Source of the DNA: Alphaproteobacteria bacterium HGW-Alphaproteobacteria-4
GTDB lineage: Bacteria > Pseudomonadota > Alphaproteobacteria > Rhodobacterales > Rhodobacteraceae
Assembly: GCA_002842855.1 (NCBI GenBank)
Contig: PHEE01000026.1
Span: forward strand, 1 to 37,465
Length of the DNA stretch: 37,465 nucleotides
Reading direction: 5' to 3'
In this document: piece by piece, positions 1 to 8,368 of the stretch
How the letters are laid out: the number at the start of each line of letters is the position of its first letter
Position numbering within the stretch: the first letter of the stretch is position 1
The notes under the pieces: model-generated
The model's input: only the letters and a program-made list of their open reading frames with translations
Databases searched by the model: none
What the model was told of the DNA's origin: nothing
Translations under genes and position numbers: made by a program

Positions 1-25
1 ATTTGCGGCGAAGATTCGATTTCGG

Positions 26-424
26 TCATTCCAGAGTCTCCAGGCCCATCGCCAGTGCGAACATGTCATCGCCCGGCAGCAAATTCACCGATGCAAGCGT
101 TTCGGTCGCGGGCGCACCGAGCAAAGCGGTGGCCATATCCGGCAGGCCGCTCAGCCCGGAAAAGCCGATCCAGACCCCGGCGACGGTCGCTGTGGCAAGT
201 CCGCTGACCGCACGCCAGCCACCCAGCAACGCAAGCAGCTCGGCAAGGATGCCGGCGCGCGCAACGGGCGCGCGCGCGGGCGCCACGCGGCTGCGCGCCG
301 CAAGCTCGGCATCTGCATCGGCCAAGACGCGCGCCAGCAGGCCGGGCGGCAGATCGGGCACATCGACGCACGCTTGCGCAAACAGTGCATCAAGGTCTTG
401 CGGTGCAAATTTCCTGTCAGCCAT
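26..424 (-). CDS. Small membrane protein, candidate anti-sigma partner
   Basis: A 132-residue protein that I cannot place in a named family. It has a soluble N-terminal half (residues 1-65, rich in Ala, Leu, Asp and Arg), one probable membrane segment around residues 70-92, and a short C-terminal tail of about 40 residues. No zinc-binding H-x3-C-x2-C anti-sigma motif is visible. It starts at 424, inside the end of the sigma-factor gene (8-base overlap), so the two are translationally coupled; another ATG lies two codons upstream at 430. A one-TM protein coupled directly downstream of a sigma factor usually is its anti-sigma factor, and that is the basis of the suggestion. The function is inferred from context only. 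Confidence 0.75.
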   Translation of the reverse strand: MADRKFAPQDLDALFAQACVDVPDLPPGLLARVLADADAELAARSRVAPARAPVARAGILAELLALLGGWRAVSGLATATVAGVWIGFSGLSGLPDMATALLGAPATETLASVNLLPGDDMFALAMGLETLE

Positions 425-1001
425 GACCATACCCCAGTTCTTCCCGTCGGCCTGTCAAAAGCGCGGCCAGCGCCCGTTTGCCTCGCGCCGTCAGGCTTTC
501 CACAGCCTCGACGCCGATATCCATCACCGCGGCAATCTCGGGGTTTGTCAGCCCTTCGAGATGGCGCAGCACCACCGCCTGCCGTTGCCGCTCGGGCAGC
601 GCGTCAAGCGCGCTTTGCAGCGCTGCGGCGCGGTCGGACTCGATCATCCGCTCAACCACCCCTGGCGCCCCGTCCTCGGGCTCGGCGATCTCGTCAAGCC
701 CCACGCCACGGCGCTTGCGCAGCCGGTCGGTGCACAGGTTCGCCACCACCCGGTAGAGCCATGTCGAGACCCGCGCTTCGCCTTGCCGCCAGTCGGGCGC
801 GACGCGCCAGAGCCGAAGCATCGCCTCTTGCGCCACGTCCTCGGCCTCGGCGCGGTCGCCCAGCATCCGCGCGGCAACCCGCAGCGCGAGCGGCGTGAAG
901 CGCAGCGCCAACACATGCGCAGCCGCACGGTCCCCGTTGCCGTAGAGGACCAGAAGCACCTCATCCGAGGCTTGCGAACTTGCGTCAAACGCCATCGACA
1001 T
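417..1001 (-). CDS. RNA polymerase sigma factor, ECF (sigma-70) family
   Basis: A 194-residue sigma factor with the two-domain ECF layout. Region 2 spans about residues 28-96, including the acidic stretch DRAEAEDVAQEA and the DNA-melting part ending in STWLYRVVANLCTDRLRKR. Region 4 spans about residues 127-181, with LPERQRQAVVLRHLEGLT and a helix-turn-helix (NPEIAAVMDIGVEAVESL). Regions 1 and 3 are absent, and the length is normal for the family. The start at 1001 is preceded by a G-rich ribosome-binding site; a second ATG two codons in is equally possible. It overlaps the downstream one-TM protein, its likely anti-sigma partner. The EF-hand gene lies 80 bases upstream on the same strand, separated by a strong hairpin. 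What signal it answers to cannot be read from the sequence. Confidence 0.95.
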   Translation of the reverse strand: MSMAFDASSQASDEVLLVLYGNGDRAAAHVLALRFTPLALRVAARMLGDRAEAEDVAQEAMLRLWRVAPDWRQGEARVSTWLYRVVANLCTDRLRKRRGVGLDEIAEPEDGAPGVVERMIESDRAAALQSALDALPERQRQAVVLRHLEGLTNPEIAAVMDIGVEAVESLTARGKRALAALLTGRREELGYGHG

Positions 1002-1041
1002 TGCCCCCGAGGCCTACCGCCTGAGCGCCGCATTTGCAAAC

Positions 1042-1069
1042 CCCGCCCGGTGGCGCACCACCGGGCGGG
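1042..1069 (-). terminator. Strong hairpin between EF-hand gene and sigma factor
   Basis: A perfect 12-base-pair inverted repeat (arms 1042-1053 and 1058-1069) around a 4-base loop starts 12 bases after the stop codon of the EF-hand gene. On the minus strand it is followed only by a short T run (GTTTGC). It is a likely transcription terminator, or a processing/attenuation hairpin, separating the EF-hand gene from the sigma factor. Confidence 0.6.
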
Positions 1070-1081
1070 CCGATTCATCGC

Positions 1082-1720
1082 TTAATGGCGCCAGAACGGC
1101 AGCCAGCCGCGCCCGGTATTCTGGTCGCCGCCCTGCATGTTGCCGCGCATGTTGCCGCGGCCCTGGCCCTGCATGCGGTCACCGCGCTGGTTGCGGGTGT
1201 TGCCGTGCATGGTGTAGCCGCGGTCGTTGTTGGAGCGCATGTTGGTGCCGCGATTTTGCACCAGCGCCTTGGCGGCGTCGAATTCGGCCTGGCTGATAGC
1301 GCCGTCTTGGTCGGTGTCGAGTCGGTCGAACATCGCCTGCGGCAGCGCCGGCGTAGCCCGCACGATACGGTGCGAAGCTACCTCGGCCGCCGAAAGGGCG
1401 CCATCGCCATCGGTATCAAGCGCCGCAAACTCGGCCTTCACGCGCGCCTCGATCTGGGCCGTGCGATAGGCGAGCAATTCCGCCGCGTCGATCTTGCCAT
1501 CGCCGTTGGCGTCAAGCGCCTTGGCCTCGGCGTCACGCGCGGCGGTGATTTCTTCCATCGTCACCTTGCCGTCGCCGTTGGCGTCAAGCGTGGCGAAATC
1601 GAACATCGCGGGCCGCGCCATCGGCGCGGCGGGTGCCGCAGACTGCGCCAGAACCGGCAGCGCAAACGCAAGGCCGGTCGCGGCGACGAGCGCGGCGGTG
1701 ATATAGGTCTTGTAGGTCAT
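1082..1720 (-). CDS. Secreted four-EF-hand calcium-binding protein
   Basis: A 212-residue exported protein. Residues 1-26 form a Sec signal peptide ending in LPVLAQ. Four EF-hand loops follow at about residues 46-57 (DANGDGKVTMEE), 70-81 (DANGDGKIDAAE), 102-113 (DTDGDGALSAAE) and 135-146 (DTDQDGAISQAE). All keep Asp at positions 1, 3 and 5 (Asn at 3 in the first two) and Glu at position 12, so all four should bind calcium. The last 55 residues are a low-complexity tail rich in Gly, Asn, Arg, Met and Gln. It is probably a periplasmic calcium-binding protein of the calmodulin-like type common in alphaproteobacteria. Its position upstream of the sigma/anti-sigma pair suggests, but does not prove, an envelope-related link. 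Confidence 0.93.
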   Translation of the reverse strand: MTYKTYITAALVAATGLAFALPVLAQSAAPAAPMARPAMFDFATLDANGDGKVTMEEITAARDAEAKALDANGDGKIDAAELLAYRTAQIEARVKAEFAALDTDGDGALSAAEVASHRIVRATPALPQAMFDRLDTDQDGAISQAEFDAAKALVQNRGTNMRSNNDRGYTMHGNTRNQRGDRMQGQGRGNMRGNMQGGDQNTGRGWLPFWRH

Positions 1721-1847
1721 CGTGGTCTCCTGCTTCTCCCGACGGCTCTCCCGCCGCCTGATGCAGATGAAACGCGGTGGGGGGCCGATTCCGTCGCGGC
1801 GGCGAATGGTGGCTTTTCAGCGACTGCGAATCCGGGAATAAGGGGGC

Positions 1848-2258
1848 ATGCAAGACCTGACCGCGCCGATCACGGCACCCGAAGACGACCGCCCGCTGGG
1901 CCGTGCCCTGCGGCGCGGCTTTGCCGGGCGCTGCCCGAACTGCGGCGAAGGGCGACTGCTGCAAGGCTATCTGCGGCTGCGCCCGGCCTGCCCTGTCTGC
2001 GGTGAAGACCTGTCGCACGCGCGCGCCGATGACGGCCCGGCCTATCTGACCATTCTGATCGTCGGCCACCTGGTGGCGCCAACAATTCTTGCGGTGTTCG
2101 TGCATTGGCGGCCCGCGCCGCTGGTGCTGATGTCGATTTTCGCCACGGCCACGGTGGCGTTGTCGCTGGCCCTGTTGCCGCGCTTCAAGGGCATGCTGGT
2201 GGGCATCCAGTGGTCGCGGCGGATGCACGGCTTTGGCGCGGGCGTGGCCGATGACTGA
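1848..2258 (+). CDS. DUF983 family zinc-ribbon membrane protein
   Basis: A 136-residue protein of the DUF983 family. The N-terminal part carries two CxxC knuckles, CPNCGEG (residues 29-35) and CPVCGED (48-54), which should form a zinc ribbon. Two membrane segments follow at about residues 66-85 and 92-111, with a conserved-looking C-terminal stretch containing KGMLVGIQWSRRMHG. The length is typical. The family's function is unknown. The stop codon lies inside the start of the following Nudix gene (8-base overlap), so the two are co-translated. The gene is divergent from the EF-hand gene across 127 bases. Confidence 0.93.
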   Translation: MQDLTAPITAPEDDRPLGRALRRGFAGRCPNCGEGRLLQGYLRLRPACPVCGEDLSHARADDGPAYLTILIVGHLVAPTILAVFVHWRPAPLVLMSIFATATVALSLALLPRFKGMLVGIQWSRRMHGFGAGVADD

Positions 2259-2952
2259 CGCGGCCGCCGCCGACAAGACCCGCCTGCGCGATGCCGCGAC
2301 CGTGCTGCTGGTGCGCCGCGCGCCCGGCGGGCCGCAGGTGCTGATGGGCATGCGCGGGGCCGGAGCGGCCTTCATGCCCTCAAAATACGTCTTTCCCGGT
2401 GGCGCGGTGGATGCCGATGACGCAAACGTGCCCTTCGCCGCGCCGCTGGGCGCGGCCTGTGCCGCCCGTCTCGCCCGGCACGCGCCCGAAGGTCTGGCCG
2501 GGGCACTTGCCGCCGCCGCCGTGCGCGAGCTTTGGGAGGAAACCGGGCTGATACTCGGTACGCCGGGGCAATGGCCGGGCAGCGTTCCGCCCGACTGGCA
2601 GGGCTTTGCCGCCGCCGGCATGGTGCCCGCCGCCTCGGCGCTGACCTTCGTGTTTCGCGCCATCACGCCGCCGGGGCGCCCGCGCCGCTTTGATGCGCGC
2701 TTCTTTCTGGCCGATGCCGCAGCGGTGCAGGGCGACCCCGAAGATTTCAGCCGTGCCTGCGATGAGCTTTCGCATCTGCACTGGGTGGCGCTGGCGGCGG
2801 CGCGACAGCTCAACCTGCCGTTCATCACCGAGGTGGTGCTGGCCGAGGTCGCGGCCCTGCTCGATCGGTTCGAGGGCGCAATTCCGCAGCCCGAGAGCGT
2901 GCCGTTCTTCGATAACGCGGGGGCGTATTCCACCTTCCGCAGGCTTCAGTAA
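2251..2952 (+). CDS. Nudix hydrolase, NUDT19/CoA-diphosphatase-like
   Basis: A 233-residue Nudix enzyme. The Nudix box is split: the N-terminal glycines are in FPGGAVDADD (about residues 48-57), while the catalytic REL-WEE-TGL helix is at 92-100, about 35 residues later. Such an insertion is known from the NUDT19 subgroup, whose members hydrolyse CoA derivatives. Catalytic Arg92, Glu93, Glu96 and Glu97 are all present. The ATG at 2251 is preferred over an upstream TTG because it overlaps the DUF983 stop. The 3' end overlaps the convergent AEC transporter gene by 7 bases. The substrate is unproven; CoA or a nucleotide-linked metabolite is the best guess. Confidence 0.9.
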   Translation: MTDAAAADKTRLRDAATVLLVRRAPGGPQVLMGMRGAGAAFMPSKYVFPGGAVDADDANVPFAAPLGAACAARLARHAPEGLAGALAAAAVRELWEETGLILGTPGQWPGSVPPDWQGFAAAGMVPAASALTFVFRAITPPGRPRRFDARFFLADAAAVQGDPEDFSRACDELSHLHWVALAAARQLNLPFITEVVLAEVAALLDRFEGAIPQPESVPFFDNAGAYSTFRRLQ

Positions 2953-3869
2953 AGCCAGCCCGCCAGCGCCAGCGTCGCGGGAATGGTGACAAACGCAAGC
3001 GCCGTTTGCGCCGAAATCATCGCCGCCATGAGCCCCGCATCGCCGCCCATCTGGCGCGCCAGCGTATAGGCCGAGGCCGCGGTCGGCAGCACCGCGTAGA
3101 TCATCGCCACCTGCGCCACGATCAGCGGCGGATGCAACAGCGCCACCGCCCCCAGCACCAGCAGAGGAAACACCACCAGCTTGCCCAAAGCCGCCAGCGC
3201 CACCGGCGCCCACGCCCCGCCGATACCGCGCAATTGCAGGTTGGCCCCCACCGCCAGCAGCATGATCGGCAGCGCCGCCTGCCCCAGCATGCCCGCTGTT
3301 TCATGTAACACCGGCACACGGTGCAGCCCGGCGATGTTCAAGGCCAACCCTGCGAGGATCGACAAGATCAGCGGGTTGCGCGCCAGCTCGCCCAAGGTGC
3401 CCAGAAGTCGCGAGCTACCGCCCCGGCCCAGCATCGCCGCCAGCACCGTGACCACGGTCACATTGACCACCGGCACCAGCAGCGCCGACCCCAGCACTCC
3501 GGCCTGCAACCCGGCGGGCCCGTAGAGCGCCTCGGCAATCGCCAACCCCAGAAAGGTGTTGAACCGCCCCGCCCCCTGCACCACATCGCTGGCCTGCGCG
3601 GGCGCCATCCGCGCCAGCCGCTGCGCCAGCCAGCCAAAGGCGGTGGCTCCGAAGAACCCGGCATAGAGAATGGCCGCAAAGGCACCAAGCGGCGACGAGG
3701 CCAGATCGGCAGCCGAGATCTTGGCCAGAAACAGCGCCGGGATCAGCAGCCAGTAAACCAGCTTGTCAAGCAGCGTCCAGAACTCGACCGACGGCAACAG
3801 CCGCCGTGCGGCGTAGCCGATGACAATCAGCAGAAAGCTGGGCGCCACCAGCACCGCGATGCTGATCAT
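2946..3869 (-). CDS. AEC (auxin efflux carrier) family transporter
   Basis: A 307-residue integral membrane protein built of about ten hydrophobic helices in two five-helix halves, the layout of the AEC/MdcF family of organic-acid and malonate-type carriers. Characteristic stretches include the early GRFNTFLGLAIAEALYG segment and the C-terminal MIYAVLPTAASAYTLARQMGGD motif before the last two helices. The length is normal. It is the last gene of a five-gene minus-strand run; its start overlaps the stop of the DMT transporter by 4 bases (ATGA). The direction of transport and the substrate cannot be told from the sequence. Confidence 0.93.
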   Translation of the reverse strand: MISIAVLVAPSFLLIVIGYAARRLLPSVEFWTLLDKLVYWLLIPALFLAKISAADLASSPLGAFAAILYAGFFGATAFGWLAQRLARMAPAQASDVVQGAGRFNTFLGLAIAEALYGPAGLQAGVLGSALLVPVVNVTVVTVLAAMLGRGGSSRLLGTLGELARNPLILSILAGLALNIAGLHRVPVLHETAGMLGQAALPIMLLAVGANLQLRGIGGAWAPVALAALGKLVVFPLLVLGAVALLHPPLIVAQVAMIYAVLPTAASAYTLARQMGGDAGLMAAMISAQTALAFVTIPATLALAGWLY

Positions 3870-4759
3870 GCCTGCCCCCCCAGCACCACGCCCACAAGGC
3901 TTGCCACCACCAGCGCAATGCCGATGCCCTCGCGTGCCCGCAGACGCTCATGGAACACCAGCGCCGAAACGATCAGCGTGAACACGATCTCGACCTGCCC
4001 GAAAGCGCGCACATAGGCCGCGTTTTGCAGCGCGAAGGCAGTGAACCAGCCCGCCGAGCCGACCACCCCCGTTACCCCCACCCAGACCGTGCGCCGCCAC
4101 GCAAGCGCCACGCGGCGCAACTCGCCCGGCTCGCGCAACCGCAGGTAGGCCGCCATGCCGACCGACTGCGCAAAGGTCACGCAGGCAAGGGTCACGATCG
4201 CACGGGCAAAAAAGCCCAAAGGCAGCAACTCCTGCGTCGCCCCTCGGTAGCCGATCGCCGAAATGCCGAATAATCCGCCCGCCAACACACCATAAAGCAC
4301 CGCGCGGCTGAAAAGGCCGCCACCGCCCGGCCTGTGCGAAAGCGCCAGCACCCCCACAAACCCCACACCAATCGCCAGCCACCCCAAGGGGCTGACCGCT
4401 TCACCCAGCACCAGTGCCGAAAACGCGGCCACCTGCACCGTTTCGGTCTTGGTAAACGCCACCCCCACCGCAAAGTTGCGCAACGAAAACAGCGCCACCG
4501 TCAGGAACGTCGCCGCCACCTGCGCGGCGCCGCCGACGAGCGCGAAGGCCCAGAACCGCGCCCCGGGCAGCGGCGGTGCCTCGCCCAGCACACTCAGCGT
4601 CACCGCCGCCGCCAAAGCAGCCAAAGGCGCGCCGAACAGAAACCGCGAAAAGGTGGCGCCTCCTGTCGATAGCCCCACCCCTTTCAGCTGCTTTTGCAGC
4701 ATGAAGCGCAGCGTCTGCACCAGCGCCGCCCCCAGCGTGACCAACACCCAAAGGTTCAT
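3866..4759 (-). CDS. EamA/DMT family membrane transporter
   Basis: A 297-residue protein with about ten predicted helices, organised as two EamA repeats (roughly residues 1-135 and 150-290). The second repeat ends with EIVFTLIVSALVFHERL, the usual EamA C-terminal signature. It is likely an exporter of small metabolites in the inner membrane. It overlaps the lipocalin gene upstream and the AEC gene downstream by 4 bases each, so expression should be strictly coupled. The substrate is unknown. Confidence 0.93.
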   Translation of the reverse strand: MNLWVLVTLGAALVQTLRFMLQKQLKGVGLSTGGATFSRFLFGAPLAALAAAVTLSVLGEAPPLPGARFWAFALVGGAAQVAATFLTVALFSLRNFAVGVAFTKTETVQVAAFSALVLGEAVSPLGWLAIGVGFVGVLALSHRPGGGGLFSRAVLYGVLAGGLFGISAIGYRGATQELLPLGFFARAIVTLACVTFAQSVGMAAYLRLREPGELRRVALAWRRTVWVGVTGVVGSAGWFTAFALQNAAYVRAFGQVEIVFTLIVSALVFHERLRAREGIGIALVVASLVGVVLGGQA

Positions 4760-5250
4760 TGCGCCACCAACGCAGCCAGATCATAGCCGTTGAAGGCCAG
4801 CACATCGCGCGCGGCCGCAACCAGATCGGCCCGCGCCGCACCGGGGCGCGCCACGATCATCGCCCAACGCCCCGAGGGTGTGCCCAGCACCGCCACGCGG
4901 TAATCCTGATCGACCCAGAGCACCCAGACCGGGTCGCCACCAAAGGCCCGCCCCGCCGCAATCCGTGCCCCCGGCCCCAACACACGCGCCGCAGCGGCCA
5001 GCGGTGCGGGCGCGGCCCCGGTGCAATCAACCCCGGTCAGCGCAAAGCCGTCGGGCCGCGCGGCCCAGTCCATCTCGGCCCCCGCGCATCCCGCCGTATG
5101 GCTTGCCGCCACCTGCCAGCGCCCGGCAAACCGCGCCGCGTCAAACGCCATCACCGACGCGATCCGCACAGCGGGGTCACGGCGCGCGGGCGCAGGGGGC
5201 GCACAGCCAGCAAGCGCCAGCGCGAACGCGAACGCGCAGAGGCGGGTCAC
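4756..5250 (-). CDS. Lipocalin-family lipoprotein (Blc-like)
   Basis: A 164-residue lipocalin. A GTG start at 5250 is chosen because it overlaps the preceding stop (GTGA) and gives a compact lipoprotein signal ending in the lipobox LAGC (Cys16); a longer reading to 5361 would bury the signal peptide. The lipocalin G-x-W signature is in FAGRWQVAAS (about residues 41-50). The C-terminal strands VWVLWVDQDYRVAVLG and GRWAMIVAR match bacterial Blc proteins. A membrane-anchored lipid or hydrophobic-ligand carrier is likely. The ligand is not predictable. Confidence 0.88.
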   Translation of the reverse strand: MTRLCAFAFALALAGCAPPAPARRDPAVRIASVMAFDAARFAGRWQVAASHTAGCAGAEMDWAARPDGFALTGVDCTGAAPAPLAAAARVLGPGARIAAGRAFGGDPVWVLWVDQDYRVAVLGTPSGRWAMIVARPGAARADLVAAARDVLAFNGYDLAALVAQ

Positions 5251-5585
5251 TGCAAACACTCGGTCACCACCTGCCCGCCCGAGGCGAGCACCTCGTTGCA
5301 GCCTGGCAGCGGCGCCAGCGGCGCGCAACTGCGCGAGCGCGCAAGGCAAACGCCCTCGCAATCGCGGGCACTGGCGCAGGCCTTGCCCGCATCACCCGTC
5401 TGGCGCTGGCAAAACGACACGCTGGCACCGAGCGCGCGAAAATTCCCCCCTCGCGCCTCGCAGGCGGCGCGTTGCGCTTCGACCGCCGCGGCACCGACCG
5501 GGGGCAAATCGGGCGCCGCCCCCGGCTTGCAGCTTGCCAGCGCCAGAAGCGCCAGCATCAGAGCCAAGGCCGAGGCACCCCGCAT
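5247..5585 (-). CDS. Cysteine-rich lipoprotein of unknown function
   Basis: A 112-residue protein that I do not recognise. Its N-terminus is a clear lipoprotein signal with lipobox LASC (Cys19). The mature part of about 94 residues contains eight further cysteines (positions 42, 59, 70, 76, 80, 87, 96 and 110), enough for four disulfides, which fits a periplasmic location. No enzymatic motif is visible. It sits 8 bases after the aldo/keto reductase gene and overlaps the lipocalin lipoprotein by 4 bases, so both lipoproteins should be made together. The real gene status is supported by the coupling, the signal peptide and the G-rich ribosome-binding site. Confidence 0.85.
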   Translation of the reverse strand: MRGASALALMLALLALASCKPGAAPDLPPVGAAAVEAQRAACEARGGNFRALGASVSFCQRQTGDAGKACASARDCEGVCLARSRSCAPLAPLPGCNEVLASGGQVVTECLQ

Positions 5586-5593
5586 CTTGCCCC

Positions 5594-6640
5594 CTAAAAC
5601 GGCATCGGATGCGCCTTGTGGGCGCGGTCGATTTCGGTCAGCACCTCGGCGGGCAACGCCAGATCGGCCGCCCCAAGCGCAACGTCAAGCTGCTCGACAC
5701 TGGTCGCGCCAATGATCGGCAGCACCGGAAACGGCCGCTGCATCACCCAGGCGATTGCCATTTGCACCGGGTCAATTGCGGCCGCCCGCGCAATATCCTG
5801 ATAGGCGTCGATCGCGCCCCAGACCCGCGGCGTCACGCGCCCACCCAGATGCGCATGCACGGCGCGGCGCGAGCCGGGCGGCGGCGGCAGATCGGGCGCG
5901 TATTTACCGGTCAACAGCCCCGCCGCCAGCGGCGAATAGGCCATGAGCGCCACCTGCTCATTCACGCCCAACTCGGCTAGATCGGTATCGTAAAGGCGGC
6001 AAAGCAGCGAGTATTCGTTTTGAATCGAAAGCGCGCGTGGCCCCACCCCGGCCTCGGCCAGCGCCAGCCACTGCGCCATGCCCCAGGTGGATTCGTTGGA
6101 AAGCCCGAAATGCCCGATCTTGCCCTCGGCCTGCATCTCGCCGACCGTCGCAAGGCAGGCGCGCATGTCAGCAAGATTTGCCGCTCGGGTCTGCCCCGAG
6201 GGGTCGAACGACCACTGCTGGCGAAACGCGTAGCTGCCGCGATTGGGCCAGTGAAACTGGTAAAGCTCGATATGGTCGGTGCGCAGCCGCCGCAGCGACG
6301 CCTCAACCCCCGCCCGGATCGCGGCCGGGGTGATCGGCGCGCCACCGCGCACCGCGCTTGACCCCTCGCCGGTCAGCTTGGTCGCCAAGACCACTTCGCG
6401 CCGCCGCCCGCTTTTCGCGAACCAGCTGCCGATGATCTCCTCGGTGCGGCCAATCGTTTCGGCGCGCACCGGGTTCACCGGATACATCTCGGCGGTATCG
6501 ATGAAATTTACCCCCCGCGCCAGCGCACGGTCGATTTGCGCGTGGCCTTCGGCCTCGGAGTTCTGGGTGCCCCAGGTCATGGAGCCAAGACAGATCACCG
6601 AAACCTCGGGGCCATCCCGCCCAAGTCGCATCCGCTTCAT
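5594..6640 (-). CDS. Aldo/keto reductase (Tas-like)
   Basis: A 348-residue NADPH-dependent aldo/keto reductase. The catalytic tetrad is visible: Asp48 and Tyr53 in FIDTAEMYPV, Lys88 in VVLATKLTG, and His130 in LYQFHWP. The C-terminal cofactor region (PIIGATSVEQLD) is intact. Similarity in layout to the E. coli Tas protein is strong, including the early GSMTWGTQN stretch. The ATG at 6640 has a good ribosome-binding site (GGAGAATGAG); the longer reading to 6772 adds a tail running into the upstream repeat and is rejected. It is the first gene of a five-gene run with two lipoproteins and two transporters. The physiological substrate is unknown. Confidence 0.95.
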   Translation of the reverse strand: MKRMRLGRDGPEVSVICLGSMTWGTQNSEAEGHAQIDRALARGVNFIDTAEMYPVNPVRAETIGRTEEIIGSWFAKSGRRREVVLATKLTGEGSSAVRGGAPITPAAIRAGVEASLRRLRTDHIELYQFHWPNRGSYAFRQQWSFDPSGQTRAANLADMRACLATVGEMQAEGKIGHFGLSNESTWGMAQWLALAEAGVGPRALSIQNEYSLLCRLYDTDLAELGVNEQVALMAYSPLAAGLLTGKYAPDLPPPPGSRRAVHAHLGGRVTPRVWGAIDAYQDIARAAAIDPVQMAIAWVMQRPFPVLPIIGATSVEQLDVALGAADLALPAEVLTEIDRAHKAHPMPF

Positions 6641-6753
6641 CTCATTCTCCGATTGCGCGGCACCGGGCCGCAATTCCGGCGCGACCCTGCCACAGGGCGC
6701 CATGCGGCGAAAGCCCCGGCTACCGATCGCGACAGATCTTTTTCGGGCTTCTC

Positions 6754-6800
6754 CTTCGCGAAAATACCCCACGGGGGTCCGGGGGTGTGAAACCCCCGGC
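6754..6800 (+). repeat. Dispersed GC-rich hairpin repeat, copy A
   Basis: A member of a short repeat with core AATACCCC, then GGGGGTCCGGGGG, then CCCCCGGC. It forms its own hairpin (CCGGGGG against CCCCCGG). It lies head to head with copy B (6817-6862) and is the more diverged of the two. It sits between glpK and the aldo/keto reductase gene. Confidence 0.7.
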
Positions 6801-6816
6801 GCGTGCCGCGGGCAAG

Positions 6817-6862
6817 GCCGGGGGCGCCGCCCCCGGACCCCCGGGGTACTTGGGCATTGAAG
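6817..6862 (-). repeat. Dispersed GC-rich hairpin repeat, copy B (likely glpK terminator)
   Basis: Read on the minus strand, this 46-base stretch starts CTTCAATGC, continues with TACCCCGGGGGTCCGGGGGC, and ends in GCCCCCGGC. It matches copy C at 22859-22904 almost base for base. It begins 18 bases after the glpK stop. The self-complementary GC block should fold stably, so it probably ends or stabilises the glpDK transcript. Together with copy A it forms a larger inverted repeat. Confidence 0.75.
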
Positions 6863-6880
6863 AAGCCAGGTGACGGTCGT

Positions 6881-8364
<1,484 letters not shown>

Positions 8365-8368
<4 letters not shown>

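Noticed and set aside
3..1085. 360-codon plus-strand frame opposite the sigma factor and its partner
   Set aside because: Antisense shadow of the sigma-factor region, without ribosome-binding site or recognisable domain.
1769..1792. GGAAT and CGTT elements on the minus strand upstream of the EF-hand gene, as an ECF-type promoter
   Set aside because: The spacing is 13 bases, shorter than the 16-17 expected for alphaproteobacterial EcfG-type promoters, and the elements are too short to trust.
1584..2933. 449-codon minus-strand frame opposite the DUF983 and Nudix genes
   Set aside because: It is an antisense shadow of two clear genes, with Ala/Arg/Ser-rich low-information sequence. Long shadows are expected at this GC content.
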